From Halotalea alkalilenta DSM 17697 (GTDB taxonomy: Bacteria > Pseudomonadota > Gammaproteobacteria > Pseudomonadales > Halomonadaceae): a stretch of DNA of 64,000 nucleotides. Below the pieces are notes generated by a model. That model saw nothing but the letters and a program-made list of their open reading frames with translations. It ran no database searches and was not told where the DNA came from. Location of the stretch: positions 62,001 to 126,000 of the forward strand of contig NZ_KK211233.1 in the NCBI RefSeq assembly GCF_000621205.1, given 5' to 3'. Below are positions 43,034 to 52,999 of the stretch, in pieces. The number at the start of each line of letters is the position of its first letter. The stretch's first letter is position 1. Both the position numbers and the translations under genes were made by a program.

Positions 43034-43928
43034 CGTTCAGGTGATGGTCGCAGCGCGCGCGCAGGTGCTTGGCCAGTGCGCGCAGCGCGGGAGAGAGCGC
43101 ATCGCGGCCGGCGCAGACCAAATGCAGCGGTGCGGGTTCGCACCATTCGGTGGGAAACAGCTGGACCAGGCGATTGGTGCGAAGATCGTCGATGACATCG
43201 AGGTAGGACTTGTAGGCGATGCCGAGGCCGTCGAGCGCCCAGCGGTGGACGATCTCGCCGTCGTTGCTGGTGCGATCGCCGCTCACCGCGATGCGCTGGC
43301 CGCGCCCCTGGTAATGGAAGCGCCAATCATCGTGGATCTGTTCGTGCCAGACGAAGCACAAGCAGTTGTGCTCGCGCAGCGCCGCGGGCTCGCTCGGCGC
43401 GCCGTGCCGGGCGATATAGTCCGGCGAGGCGCAGATCACCCGGCGGTTGCCTGCCGCCAGCGGCAGTACCACCAAGCCTGAATCGGGCGGTACGCCATAG
43501 CGGATCGCTGCATCCAGCGGCTGGTCGAACAGGTTCATCGAGCGGTCGCTGATGTGGAGCTGGAGCGAGAGCTGTGGATGCGCCTGCTGGAATTCGTCGA
43601 TCCAGGGCCTGAGCAGCCGGCGCCCGAGTCCGGAGGGCAGGGTCAGGCGCAGCTGCCCGGAGAAGCCGTCTCCCGTATCGAGAGCATGGCGTCCCTGGCG
43701 CTCGGTTTCGAGCATCGCGCGGGCATGGGGCAGGTAGCGCTCGCCCTCCTCGGACAGGCGCAGATGGCGGGTCGAGCGGATCAGCAGGCGCACGCCGAGC
43801 TCGCGCTCGAGCCTCGCCATTGCGCTGCTCGCCACCGCCGGGGTGAGCTGCAGCAGGCGCGCGGCGGCGGAGAGGCTGCCTTGATCGACGGTGTGGATGA
43901 ACACACGCAGGTCTTCCAGACGGATCAT
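43017..43928 (-). CDS. LysR-family transcriptional regulator
   Basis: A 303-aa LysR protein with the winged helix-turn-helix (MIRLEDLRVFIHTVDQGSLS... LTPAVASSAMARLERELG) and an effector domain. ATG 43928 lies in the normal place for LysR; the extra N-terminus to 43988 is rejected. It is divergent from the quinone-oxidoreductase gene at 44062 and probably regulates it. Confidence 0.87.
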   Translation of the reverse strand: MIRLEDLRVFIHTVDQGSLSAAARLLQLTPAVASSAMARLERELGVRLLIRSTRHLRLSEEGERYLPHARAMLETERQGRHALDTGDGFSGQLRLTLPSGLGRRLLRPWIDEFQQAHPQLSLQLHISDRSMNLFDQPLDAAIRYGVPPDSGLVVLPLAAGNRRVICASPDYIARHGAPSEPAALREHNCLCFVWHEQIHDDWRFHYQGRGQRIAVSGDRTSNDGEIVHRWALDGLGIAYKSYLDVIDDLRTNRLVQLFPTEWCEPAPLHLVCAGRDALSPALRALAKHLRARCDHHLNENAAR

Positions 43929-44061
43929 TTTCGCCCTGATGAAGAAAGTCATTCGTTGGTAGGCGTCTTTTTCAACGCACGCGGACAATTAGACTGACGC
44001 TGATCCCGACCGTCGTCCATCGTTACGGTCCGATGATGCCATCCGACAGGAGTCTTCCAGC

Positions 44062-45069
44062 ATGAAAGCAATCGGTTATCGCGCCCCAGGCGCAGCGGAT
44101 GTCCTCGAAGCGCTCGAACTCCCCGACCCGATCCCGGGTGAGCACGATCTGCTGGTCGAGGTGAAGGCGGTGTCGGTCAATCCGATCGATACCAAGGTGC
44201 GCGCTCGCCCCGGCAGCGCCAGCGAAGAGGCGCCGAAGGTGCTCGGCTGGGACGTTGCCGGGGTGGTCAAGGCGGTCGGTGCCAAGGTCGAAGGCTTCGC
44301 CCCCGGGGAGCGGGTCTGGTATGCCGGCGCGGTCGATCGCCCGGGGGCCAACAGCGAGCTGCACGTGGTCGATGCGCGGATCGCCGGGCACATGCCCGCA
44401 TCGCTCGACTTCGCCCAGGCGGTCGCACTGCCGTTGACCTCGATCACCGCCTGGGAGCTGCTGTTCGATCGCCTTGAGGTCCAAAGGGCCGACCCGCTCG
44501 AAGATCCCCGTCTGCTGGTGATCGGCGCCGCCGGCGGGGTGGGCTCGATCCTCATCCAGCTGGCGCGCCAGCTGAGCTCGCTCGAAGTGATCGGTACCGC
44601 CTCGCGGGCCGAGACGCGCGACTGGCTGACTGGGCTCGGGGCCCATCGCGTCGTCGATCACTCCCGCCCGCTCGACCAAGCGCTCGCCGAGCAGGGCATC
44701 GACCGCATCGACTACGTGATCGGGCTCAACCATACCGACCAGCACCTCGAGGCGATCACCAAGCTGATCGCGCCCCAGGGCAAGTTCGCGCTGATCGATG
44801 ACCCGGCCGAGCTGGACATCCGTCCGCTCAAGTACAAGAGCGTTTCGGTGCATTGGGAGACGATGTTCACCCGCTCGCTCTACCAGACCGCGGACATCGG
44901 CCAGCAGCGCCGGCTGCTCGAGAAGCTCGCCAGGCTGGTCGATGCAGGGCGTGTGCGCACTACCTTCGCCGAGCACTACGGCAGGATCAGCGTCGACAAC
45001 CTGGTGCGAGCGCATCGCTTCATCGAAAGCGGCAAGGCGCGCGGCAAGGTGGTGCTCGAGGGATTCTGA
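44062..45069 (+). CDS. zinc-less quinone oxidoreductase/alcohol dehydrogenase-like protein
   Basis: A 335-aa medium-chain reductase of the zinc-free quinone oxidoreductase group. The Rossmann motif GAAGGVGSI is near 157-165. The Cys and His zinc ligands of AdhP are absent (SVNPIDTKVRA replaces the GVCHTD site), which places it with ZADH/QOR proteins that reduce quinones or enones with NADPH. Divergent from a LysR gene that may sense redox or electrophiles. Confidence 0.88.
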   Translation: MKAIGYRAPGAADVLEALELPDPIPGEHDLLVEVKAVSVNPIDTKVRARPGSASEEAPKVLGWDVAGVVKAVGAKVEGFAPGERVWYAGAVDRPGANSELHVVDARIAGHMPASLDFAQAVALPLTSITAWELLFDRLEVQRADPLEDPRLLVIGAAGGVGSILIQLARQLSSLEVIGTASRAETRDWLTGLGAHRVVDHSRPLDQALAEQGIDRIDYVIGLNHTDQHLEAITKLIAPQGKFALIDDPAELDIRPLKYKSVSVHWETMFTRSLYQTADIGQQRRLLEKLARLVDAGRVRTTFAEHYGRISVDNLVRAHRFIESGKARGKVVLEGF

Positions 45070-45185
45070 ACGCGCATCTGGTGATTCGGGGTGGCACCCG
45101 GCGCGTCGATCGTTTAGCTTCCCCCTCCTGAACCGGATACCCAACGTCCCGCGCCCGCGCGGGACGCTCGTCAGGAGAACGCGCC

Positions 45186-46046
45186 TTGAAACCGTCTTTG
45201 CAGCAGTACCAGGAAACCCTTCACCGCCATTACGGCCAGTGCCTCGAGGTCGAAGAGCTGCTGTTCGACGGTCGCTCCGACCACCAGGACCTGGTGATCT
45301 TCCATAATCCGCTGTTCGGTCGCGTGCTGGCGCTCGATGGGGCGATCCAGACCACCGAAAAAGACGAGTTCATCTACCACGAGATGCTCACCCACGTACC
45401 GGTGCTCGCCCACGGCGCGGTGAAAAAAGCGCTGGTGGTCGGGGTAGGCGACGGGGGGATCATCCGCGAGCTGACCCGGCACCAGGCGATCGAGGAGATC
45501 GTCGCGGTGGAGATCGACCAGGCGGTGATCGACATGTGCCTCGAGTACCTGCCCAACCATTCCGCCGGCAGCCTCGACGACCCCCGCGTGCGGCTGGTGA
45601 TCGACGATGGGCTCAAGTTCCTCGCCGAGACCACCGAGACCTTCGATGTGATCATCACCGACTCGACCGATCCCGTCGGGCCGGCGGAGACCCTGTTCAC
45701 CGAGAAGTTCTACGCCCTGTGCCGGGCGAGGCTCAACGATGGCGGGATCCTGGCGACCCAGAACGGCGTGCCGTTCATGCAGCCCGAGGAGCTGACCAAT
45801 ACCGCCGAGCGTCTGGCGCCGCATTTCCCCGGCTGGCACTTCTACCATGCCGCGGTGCCCACCTACGTTGGCGGCAGCATGGCGTTCGGCTGGGGAGCGC
45901 TCGACCCCGCGTCGCGCCGGGTGCCGCTCGATGAGCTCGAGCGCCGGTTCGCCGCCAGCGGCCTCAAGACCCGCTACTACAATCCGGCGATCCACCAGGC
46001 CGCCTTCGCGCTGCCGCAGTACATGCTCGAGCTGATCGGTCGCTGA
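45186..46046 (+). CDS. speE: spermidine synthase
   Basis: A 286-aa aminopropyltransferase making spermidine from putrescine and decarboxylated SAM. The catalytic signature GDGGIIRELTRH (about 88) and DSTDPVGPAE (about 158) are present, and the N-terminal beta-strand HRHYGQCLEVEELLFDG is typical. The gene starts with TTG at 45186 with AGGAG eight bases upstream. Length matches E. coli SpeE (288). No SAM decarboxylase is in view. Confidence 0.93.
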   Translation: MKPSLQQYQETLHRHYGQCLEVEELLFDGRSDHQDLVIFHNPLFGRVLALDGAIQTTEKDEFIYHEMLTHVPVLAHGAVKKALVVGVGDGGIIRELTRHQAIEEIVAVEIDQAVIDMCLEYLPNHSAGSLDDPRVRLVIDDGLKFLAETTETFDVIITDSTDPVGPAETLFTEKFYALCRARLNDGGILATQNGVPFMQPEELTNTAERLAPHFPGWHFYHAAVPTYVGGSMAFGWGALDPASRRVPLDELERRFAASGLKTRYYNPAIHQAAFALPQYMLELIGR

Positions 46047-46055
46047 ACTGCTCTC

Positions 46056-46077
46056 CCCGCCGCGTCTTCGCGGCGGG
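46056..46077. terminator. hairpin between speE and the CN-hydrolase
   Basis: Perfect nine-bp arms CCCGCCGCG and CGCGGCGGG around TCTT, between two convergent 3' ends. No T-tract is evident. Confidence 0.6.
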
Positions 46078-46108
46078 CCGTCGCGGCCTGCGGCCAGCCC
46101 CGGTCCAG

Positions 46109-47011
46109 TCAGTGCGGTGCTGCTTTAGCGCTGCGTAGGGTGAGCTGCCCGGGCTCGAACTGCTCCACCCAGTCGCGCCGGGTGAACACCTGGCCCTGCT
46201 CGCGTACCCGACGCACCGCGTCGAGATCGAGATCCTCGATCAGCCACTGGCTGCGCGGCGGTGAAAGCGATTCGCTTTCGGCGACGATGCCGCTGGCCGG
46301 CATGCCGCGATCGGATGGCACGTAGAGCCCGGCCCGACCGAGATTGACGTCGAGCGCCGGCGACCAGGGCGCCTCGCCCACGGTGGGCGCCATCAGCACC
46401 GCGAACTGGTTTTCCAGCGCCCGGGCCCGGGCGCCGGTCCTCACTCGGTAGAAGCCCGCCTCGGTGTCGGTGCAGCTCGGTGCGAGCACCAGTTCGACGC
46501 CGGCCTCGGCGAGGCGTCGCGAAGCGATGGGGAACTCGTTGTCATAGCAGATCTGGATCCCCAGCCGCCCGAGCGGGGTATCGAAGACCTCGAGCCCGCT
46601 GCCTTTGGCCACCGACCACTCCTCGCGCTCGAAGCGCGTCATCATCAGCTTGTCCTGATGGCCGAGCTCGCCTTGCGGACCGAACAGCCAAGCGCGATTG
46701 CGGTAGGCGCCATCGGCGTCGCGCACCGGCAGGCTGCCGGGCTGCAGGTAGACCCCGAGGCTGCGGGCAAGCTCCGCGCACAGCGCACGCCAACGTGGCA
46801 CCAGCGGCTGGATGCCGGAGAGCGTGGCGGCGAGGTCCTCGCGGTCGCGGCCGAGCTGGCCGCTGAGCACCAGCCCGGCGTACTCGGGCAGCAGCAGCAG
46901 CTGGGCGCCCTCGGCCGCGGCATCCGCGCACAGCGCGGTGAGATGCTCGGCGTAGTCGTCCCACTGCTCGAACAGTTCGATCTTGTATTGACAGGCGGCA
47001 ACGCGGATCAC
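46109..47011 (-). CDS. carbon-nitrogen hydrolase
   Basis: A 300-aa CN-hydrolase. The triad is Glu in LLPEYAG, Lys in HQDKLMM and Cys in QICYDNEFP, the amidase or carbamoylase type rather than nitrilase. It starts with GTG 47011 that overlaps the TGA of the upstream GNAT gene, so the two are translationally coupled. The enzyme may act on omega-amides or N-carbamoyl amines; no further evidence. Confidence 0.85.
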   Translation of the reverse strand: MIRVAACQYKIELFEQWDDYAEHLTALCADAAAEGAQLLLLPEYAGLVLSGQLGRDREDLAATLSGIQPLVPRWRALCAELARSLGVYLQPGSLPVRDADGAYRNRAWLFGPQGELGHQDKLMMTRFEREEWSVAKGSGLEVFDTPLGRLGIQICYDNEFPIASRRLAEAGVELVLAPSCTDTEAGFYRVRTGARARALENQFAVLMAPTVGEAPWSPALDVNLGRAGLYVPSDRGMPASGIVAESESLSPPRSQWLIEDLDLDAVRRVREQGQVFTRRDWVEQFEPGQLTLRSAKAAPH

Positions 47012-47622
47012 CCGGCGATCTCCTTGATCCAGAAATTCATCGGCTTGGCGCTCTCGGTCGCCTCGTCGATGTCGCGCCAGCGGAAACTGGTAGCCAGTCC
47101 GGCGGCGGGGGCGAAGCCGCGCCTGCGCCAGAAGGCGTCAAGTGGCTGGTAGCCAGGCGGGCGGCGGGGGTGGTCGAGCGGGCGCTCGACCGCGCAGAAG
47201 GCACAGAGGCGAAAGCGCTCGAGGCGCCTGGCGTAGGCTTCGCGTTCATCGATGAAGCGCACGCCGAGGCCTCGGCCGCGATAGGCCGGCAGCAGCACGG
47301 ACTCGCCGAAATAGAATACCTCCGCGGGGTCGATGCCGGCGGCCTCGAACGGCCGCCGGCACTCCTCGGTCTCGGCGTCGAGCGGTATGCCGGTGGCGGC
47401 ACCGACCGGGCGGCCGGCGTCGATCGCCAGCACGCACAGGCTTTGCTCGCTGCGGGCGTAGGTATCGAGGTAGCGGGTCTCGTAGTCGATGTCGCCATCG
47501 TAGAGATAGGGAAACTCACGGAATACCGCAATCCTCAGGCGGGCGAGGGCATCCACGTGATCGCGCATCCGCGCGCCGGTGAGCAATCGAATTTCCATGC
47601 GGCGAGTCTCGTCGAGCGACAT
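47008..47622 (-). CDS. GNAT-family N-acetyltransferase
   Basis: A 204-aa acetyltransferase. The acetyl-CoA loop is LPAYRGRGLGVRFIDEREA (RGxGLG form) near 115. A second start at 47598 (MEIRLLT) is possible. It is translationally coupled with the CN-hydrolase, so both may work on the same amine or amide. Confidence 0.82.
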   Translation of the reverse strand: MSLDETRRMEIRLLTGARMRDHVDALARLRIAVFREFPYLYDGDIDYETRYLDTYARSEQSLCVLAIDAGRPVGAATGIPLDAETEECRRPFEAAGIDPAEVFYFGESVLLPAYRGRGLGVRFIDEREAYARRLERFRLCAFCAVERPLDHPRRPPGYQPLDAFWRRRGFAPAAGLATSFRWRDIDEATESAKPMNFWIKEIAG

Positions 47623-47782
47623 GCGGGCGTCGCGTTCAAGGATGTCGAAGGAACGCCTGAGACCTTATCATGTCCGCTGCGCACGGATGGAGCGGCACTG
47701 CGTCCTGCGATGTTCCAATCGCGCAGTCGCCGCCGCTCGTCCAAGGGATCAACGACCACGCCGAGAGAAGGAAAACCCGTCT

Positions 47783-48184
47783 ATGACAGCCGACGCGCTG
47801 ATCGAAGCCTACTACGCCGCGTTCAACGCAGGCGACATGGAGGCTTTCCTCGAGCTGCTCCACGATGAAGTCGCCCACGACGTCAATCAGGGCGAACGCC
47901 AGATCGGCAAGCAGGCGTTCGCCGATTTCATGGCCAAGATGAACCGCTGCTATCGCGAGCGGATCGACGAACTGGTGGTGATGACCTCGAGCGACGGCCG
48001 CCGCGCCGCTGCAGAGTTCGTCGTCCATGGAGAGTACCTGGCAAGCGATGAAGGCCTGCCCGAAGCCTACGGCCAGCGTTACCTGCTGCCCGCCGGCGCT
48101 TTTTTCGAGATCCTCGACGGCAAGGTGGCGCGGGTCACCAACTACTACAACCTCAACGACTGGATCGATCAGGTCGAGGCATAG
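47783..48184 (+). CDS. SnoaL/NTF2-like protein
   Basis: A 133-aa cone-shaped NTF2-like protein. The segment ALIEAYYAAFNAGDMEAFLE at the start and FFEILDGKVARVTNYYNLNDW at the end are characteristic of ketosteroid-isomerase-like folds. ATG 47783 follows AGAAGGA. The role is unknown; related folds serve as isomerases, hydrolases or ligand-binding proteins. Confidence 0.8.
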   Translation: MTADALIEAYYAAFNAGDMEAFLELLHDEVAHDVNQGERQIGKQAFADFMAKMNRCYRERIDELVVMTSSDGRRAAAEFVVHGEYLASDEGLPEAYGQRYLLPAGAFFEILDGKVARVTNYYNLNDWIDQVEA

Positions 48185-48333
48185 CCGCCAAGGACTTGGC
48201 CCCGGGATGGCTTGTCTGTCCGCGCGGCCGGATAAGGGCCGCCCTCGGACATTGGTTACACCGAGCCGCTATCGATCGTCGTCCGCAGGTCGGGGGGCGC
48301 TGTGTTCGCGATTCGCACGAAAGCAGAAACGCT

Positions 48334-49239
48334 CTAGGACACATCGAGGCCTTGCTTGAGGGCCTCGATGAAAAGCTGCGTTCGCGTAGGGAGCAGACGG
48401 CGGCCAGGAAAGACCACCCAAACCGGTATTCCCGGCATGCTCCATTCCGGCAACACCCTCACCAACTCATGCGACACGACCTTGGGCCTGGCCAGATGGC
48501 GCGCCAGTCGGGCGATGCCTGCATCGGACAAGGCTGCGTCCATCAGCAATCCCGGCGAATTGGCTGAGATCCTGCCCGGTGGTGTCCCGATCCATCGATC
48601 GGTTCCGCGGTGCAGTTTCCACGGGACCGACTCGCCGATGCGCTGGGTCAAATGCAGCACGTTGTGGTCGGCCAGTTCGTCGGGATGCGACGGTGCCCCG
48701 TGCTGTTCGAGATAGCGAGGAGATGCATAGGGCTCCATGTACAGCGTAGCGACCCGCGTGGCAGCCATCGTCGCATCCGGCAGGTCGCCGATGCGAACCG
48801 CCAGATCGTAATTCTCTCCCACCAGGTCTACCCGGCGCTGTGACACGTCGACGTCGATCGACGTCGACGGATAGCGGGTAACGTATTGGGCCAGCAGCGG
48901 ACCGATCGTCTGGTTGGCGAAATCGCCCGGTACCGAAATACGTAGGTGCCCCGAGGGCTCCAATTTCCGGTTCTGCACGAACTCGCGCGTTGCCTCCAGC
49001 TCCGCCGCCAATTGCTGGGCATGCCGCAGGATGGCCTGGCCGAAGTCGGTCACCGACAGCTTGCGCGTCGTGCGTACCAGCAAGCGCTCGCCGAGATGTT
49101 CTTCAAGGACCAGCAGCCGCCGCGACAGCGTGGACTTGGGAATACCCAGCCGCTCGGCGGCGCGGGTGAAACTGCCGCATTCTACGATGCGCGCGAAGAT
49201 CATCAGGTCGTTTGGGTCGAGATCGGCCATGTCCGCCAC
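48334..49239 (-). CDS. LysR-family transcriptional regulator
   Basis: A 301-aa LysR protein of the CrgA-like group (NDLMIFARIVECGSFTRAAERL, then IPKSTLSRRLLVLEEHLGERLL). It may start at 49239 or 49230 (MADMADLDPN / MADLDPN). It lies between two NTF2-like genes and is divergent from the second (49532), its most likely target. Confidence 0.87.
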   Translation of the reverse strand: MADMADLDPNDLMIFARIVECGSFTRAAERLGIPKSTLSRRLLVLEEHLGERLLVRTTRKLSVTDFGQAILRHAQQLAAELEATREFVQNRKLEPSGHLRISVPGDFANQTIGPLLAQYVTRYPSTSIDVDVSQRRVDLVGENYDLAVRIGDLPDATMAATRVATLYMEPYASPRYLEQHGAPSHPDELADHNVLHLTQRIGESVPWKLHRGTDRWIGTPPGRISANSPGLLMDAALSDAGIARLARHLARPKVVSHELVRVLPEWSMPGIPVWVVFPGRRLLPTRTQLFIEALKQGLDVS

Positions 49240-49531
49240 TTTGCCATGAATGGGACGAAGTTATCCGTGGAGACAGCTTTATCCGCTGCTGCGGCACAAC
49301 TACATTAGAACGGCGAACAGCGAGACGGTATCGGTGGCAAGCAAGCCACCAAGGCTGCCCGCTGAGCATACCTGGAGCGCTACCGCTGATTGCCCTCTGC
49401 CTCGGCCGCCCATTTTGGGGCCCATCGGGGACACGGGTGCCGCGCCTGGTTCGAAGAAGGAAGTATCCAACCTCAATCGCGACCGCCGCACCATCATGGC
49501 GGGGATCGCAGCACTCGGAGATTTGACCGTC

Positions 49532-50053
49532 ATGTCCTCGACCTCCCACACCGATTCCGCCCACGACAGCGTCGCCGACGCCAACGTCGCGATCATCACC
49601 GACTTCCTGAACAACACTGCCGCCGACAAGGTCGAGGCCGCCGCGCTGCGCCTGGTCGCGCCGGACGCAGTCTATATCTCGCTGAACTTCGACAATCCGG
49701 AACTCAAGCAGATCGAACCTTGGGCCGGCACCGCGTCGGGCCCCGAGGCCTATTCCAGCACCTTCATCCGGGTGCAGAAATACTGGACGATCGAGGATTT
49801 CCAAGTGCTCGACATCTTCGGCGCCGGCGAGAACGTAGCCGTCTTCGGCAAGTTCACCTACCGTGCCAATGCCACCGGCACGGTCTTCACCTCGCCCCTG
49901 GCAGTGTATGCCAAGGTGCGCGACGGCAAGATCGTGTACTTCCAATTCATGGAAGACACCTATGCCTCGGCGGCCTCGTTCCGCACCGGCGGCAGCTGGA
50001 CCGTACAGACCGATCCGGACGAGCCGGCCTACGAAGTGGGTCCGTCCCGGTAA
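49532..50053 (+). CDS. NTF2/SnoaL-like protein
   Basis: A 173-aa NTF2-like protein (NVAIITDFLNNTAADKVEAA near the start, then DAVYISLNFDNPELKQIEPW; VYAKVRDGKIVYFQFMEDTY). ATG 49532 is taken because a GGAG lies upstream; the open frame extends to 49250 with an ATG at 49497. It is divergent from the CrgA-like LysR gene and probably under its control. Confidence 0.75.
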   Translation: MSSTSHTDSAHDSVADANVAIITDFLNNTAADKVEAAALRLVAPDAVYISLNFDNPELKQIEPWAGTASGPEAYSSTFIRVQKYWTIEDFQVLDIFGAGENVAVFGKFTYRANATGTVFTSPLAVYAKVRDGKIVYFQFMEDTYASAASFRTGGSWTVQTDPDEPAYEVGPSR

Positions 50054-50402
50054 ATACTGACGACAAGCTTTCCCTGCGTCACTCATACGCATGCGTCGAT
50101 TGGCGCAGGGGGATCTGGCGCAGCGTACTGGCACATCGCTAAGCTCGGTCAGGCGCATGGAGGACGATCATCCCGGGACCGTATTGCACACGTTCCTACG
50201 CGCCCTGCATGTGCTTGGCCGCCTTTCGATAACGTGGTCATGGTGTTGAACGGCGCCCGCAGCGGCTGTTGTAATCCTGAAGTTAGCCGCCTCGCATCTA
50301 AAAAAGAATTATTAACATCTATTTCAGTGGAGGTATATCATACCGACCCGCTGCGTCAGATTGACGCATGGCTGTATTAATAACGGGATCGGAGGGAAGG
50401 AA
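50054..50402. other. spacer upstream of gcd, AT-rich patch
   Basis: No gene is seen. Around 50300-50345 the sequence is markedly AT-rich for this window (AAAAAAGAATTATTAACATC), which suggests a promoter or transferred segment. The dehydrogenase ribosome site GGAGGG (50391-50396) is followed by TTG 50403. Confidence 0.4.
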
Positions 50403-52823
50403 TTGAAAATCGTCACCTTAGCCTTGGGGTGCATCACCGCCCTGCTAGGCTTGGGGCTCTTCGCTGGAGGAGTCTGGTTAGCGTCGCTCGGTGGCGCATG
50501 GTTTTATCTCTTTGCAGGAGCGCTGCTGACCATCGCTGGGGTCGGCCTGGCGCGTCGTGCTCGCTATGCGCTATGGGCCGCCTTGATCCTCCTGGGCTAC
50601 AGCGTGATCTGGGCCTTGATCGAAGTCGGTACCGACTTCTGGCAGCTAGTGCCACGCCTGACCGTATTCATCGTCGTCGCCTTGGTATTTTGTCTGTTCG
50701 CGCCGCAGCTACGTGGCAAATCGGGTCAGCCAGTGCTGGGCGTCAAGGTCTCGCTTGCCCTTGCCGGGGTATGCTTCATCGCTTTGGCAGGTCTGGTCGT
50801 TGGCATGTTCCGCCCACACCCGACCGTGGTCGCCAAGAACACCGCGCCAGCGGCGCAGATCAACCCCTCTGCGGGGGACGCCGACGGAAACGATTGGCCC
50901 GCCTACGGCCGCAACGGCTCGGGGGAGCGGTACGTTCAGTTCGACCAGATCAACAAAGACAACGTCGACCAGTTGGAAGTCGCCTGGACCTATCGCACCG
51001 GCGATTTGGCCGTAGATGGCGCTGAATACCAAGTCACCCCGCTCAAAGTCGACGACACACTCTACCTGTGCACGCCGCTGAGCAAGGTGATCGCTCTGGA
51101 CGCGGTGAGCGGCGAGGAGAAGTGGCGCTTCGATCCCCAAGCGAAGATCACCGAGAGCACCGAGGGTTGGAAACGCTGCCGCGGTGTCGGCTATACCGAC
51201 CTGGACGCACTCAGCCCGGACGCCGCTACCGACGAGCCCGCCAGTGATGCCAGCATGGTCGCCGCTGCGCCGGCGATGTGCCGCAAGCGCGTGGTCAGCA
51301 CCACCATCGACGGCCGCCTGTTCACGCTCGATGCCGAAAGCGGCAAGCTGTGCGAGGATTTCGGTGATCGAGGGTTCGTCGATCTGACCGAAGGGCTGAC
51401 CCCGGACGTCGAAGGTGGCGACGAGGGCTCCTACAATGTCACCTCCGCTCCCTTGGTGGCCGATGGCGTCGTCATGGTCGGCGGTCGCCTCAACGACAAT
51501 CTGACGGTCGGCGAACCCTCTGGCGTGGTACGCGGCTATGACGTTGCGACCGGTGAGCTCCTGTGGGCCTGGGACGCCTCTCGTGGCGCCTCCGACAGTA
51601 CCCCGCTGCCGCCCGGAGAGACCTACGCACCAGAGACACCGAACTTCTGGGGCACGGCGTCCTACGATCCAGCGCTGGGCCTGGCCTACTTCCCCACCGG
51701 TAACCAGACGCCTGACTTCTGGACCGGCAACCGCCATGCCTACTCCGACGAGTACAACGATTCCATCGTTGCAGTGGACCTGAAGACCGGTCAGGAGCGC
51801 TGGCACTTCCGCACCGCTAACCGCGACCCGTTCGACTACGACGTGTCGGCCCAGCCGATTCTCTACGATCTGCCCAAAGCGGATGGGACCACCACTCCCA
51901 TTCTGATCGCACTGACCAAACGCGGTCAGATCTTCGTCCTCGATCGTCGTGACGGCACTCCGGTGGTACCGGTCGAACAACGTCCGGTAGCAACGGATGC
52001 GGTCGAAGGGATGAATCCCGCACCGACCCAGCCTTACTCCGCGTTGTCGGTTGGCGCAGATCCCCTGCGTGAGTCGGACATGTGGGGGGCTACGATCTTC
52101 GACCAGCTCTATTGCCGTATCCAGTTCAAGCAGATGCGCTGGGAGGGCGAGTTCACTCCGCTGTCAGACAAGCAGCGTACGCTGATCTACCCGGGCTACT
52201 ATGGTGGCTTCAACTGGGGTGGCGGCGCGGTGGATGCGGCAACGGGCACGCTGCTCGTCAACGACATCCGCATGGCCCAGTGGGGGCGCTTCATCAAGCG
52301 AGAGGAGGCAGAGCGTATCGGTCTGCAGCCCAGCACCGAGGGTGAATACTCCAAGCAGCTCGGCACGCCCTGGGGTGTCGAACGCTCGATGTTCGTCTCT
52401 CCGCTGGGTGTCCCTTGCTTCAAACCGCCATTCGGCACCATGACCGCGATCGACCTGGCCAGCGGTGAAACCAAGTGGCAGGTACCGGTGGGTAGCATCC
52501 AGGATGCGCCGGTCCATGGCATCACCCCGGGAGTGCATATCCCCCTGGGCATGCCCACGATGGGAGGACCGCTGGTGTCCAAGGGCGGCCTGACCTTCTT
52601 CCACGGCTCGCTGGACTACTACGTCCGCGCCTTCGACAACGATAGCGGCGAGGAGCTCTGGCGTAGCCGTCTGCCGGTAGGCGGTCAAGGAGCACCGATG
52701 AGCTACATCGGCGAGGATGGGCGCCAGTACGTCGTGGTCGTCGCAGGTGGTGCCACCCGTACCGGCACCAACGATAACCGGGGCGACTATGTGATCGCCT
52801 ACGCTCTGCCTCACCAGCAATAG
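50403..52823 (+). CDS. gcd: membrane-bound PQQ-dependent glucose dehydrogenase
   Basis: An 806-aa quinoprotein that oxidises glucose to gluconate on the periplasmic side, passing electrons to ubiquinone. About five membrane helices span the first 140 residues, and an eight-bladed PQQ propeller follows (NDWPAYGRNGSGERYVQFDQI, then GDLAVDG; C-terminal GAPMSYIGEDGRQYVVVVAGG). TTG 50403 with GGAGGG six bases upstream is preferred to TTG 50361. It ends at a strong terminator. The PQQ biosynthesis genes are not in the window. The same family includes quinate and shikimate dehydrogenases. Confidence 0.9.
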   Translation: MKIVTLALGCITALLGLGLFAGGVWLASLGGAWFYLFAGALLTIAGVGLARRARYALWAALILLGYSVIWALIEVGTDFWQLVPRLTVFIVVALVFCLFAPQLRGKSGQPVLGVKVSLALAGVCFIALAGLVVGMFRPHPTVVAKNTAPAAQINPSAGDADGNDWPAYGRNGSGERYVQFDQINKDNVDQLEVAWTYRTGDLAVDGAEYQVTPLKVDDTLYLCTPLSKVIALDAVSGEEKWRFDPQAKITESTEGWKRCRGVGYTDLDALSPDAATDEPASDASMVAAAPAMCRKRVVSTTIDGRLFTLDAESGKLCEDFGDRGFVDLTEGLTPDVEGGDEGSYNVTSAPLVADGVVMVGGRLNDNLTVGEPSGVVRGYDVATGELLWAWDASRGASDSTPLPPGETYAPETPNFWGTASYDPALGLAYFPTGNQTPDFWTGNRHAYSDEYNDSIVAVDLKTGQERWHFRTANRDPFDYDVSAQPILYDLPKADGTTTPILIALTKRGQIFVLDRRDGTPVVPVEQRPVATDAVEGMNPAPTQPYSALSVGADPLRESDMWGATIFDQLYCRIQFKQMRWEGEFTPLSDKQRTLIYPGYYGGFNWGGGAVDAATGTLLVNDIRMAQWGRFIKREEAERIGLQPSTEGEYSKQLGTPWGVERSMFVSPLGVPCFKPPFGTMTAIDLASGETKWQVPVGSIQDAPVHGITPGVHIPLGMPTMGGPLVSKGGLTFFHGSLDYYVRAFDNDSGEELWRSRLPVGGQGAPMSYIGEDGRQYVVVVAGGATRTGTNDNRGDYVIAYALPHQQ

Positions 52824-52871
52824 GCAACCCAGCATCCGGCATCAGCCTATTGATGCCTGATAGCGCCCGAA

Positions 52872-52902
52872 GCCGGGACACGACATCGTGTCCCGGCCTT
52901 TT
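52872..52902 (+). terminator. intrinsic terminator of gcd
   Basis: Perfect 11-bp arms GCCGGGACACG (52872-52882) and CGTGTCCCGGC (52887-52897) with loop ACAT and a TTTT run. Confidence 0.9.
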
Positions 52903-52999
52903 CATTTCGTGCGCTAGGCAAACCCGCTTTAGCGGGGCGCTTGGCGGGCCGTCCAAGCGCGGTGCGAGGTGTGTGTTCTACCTCGACGATTGGACCGAA

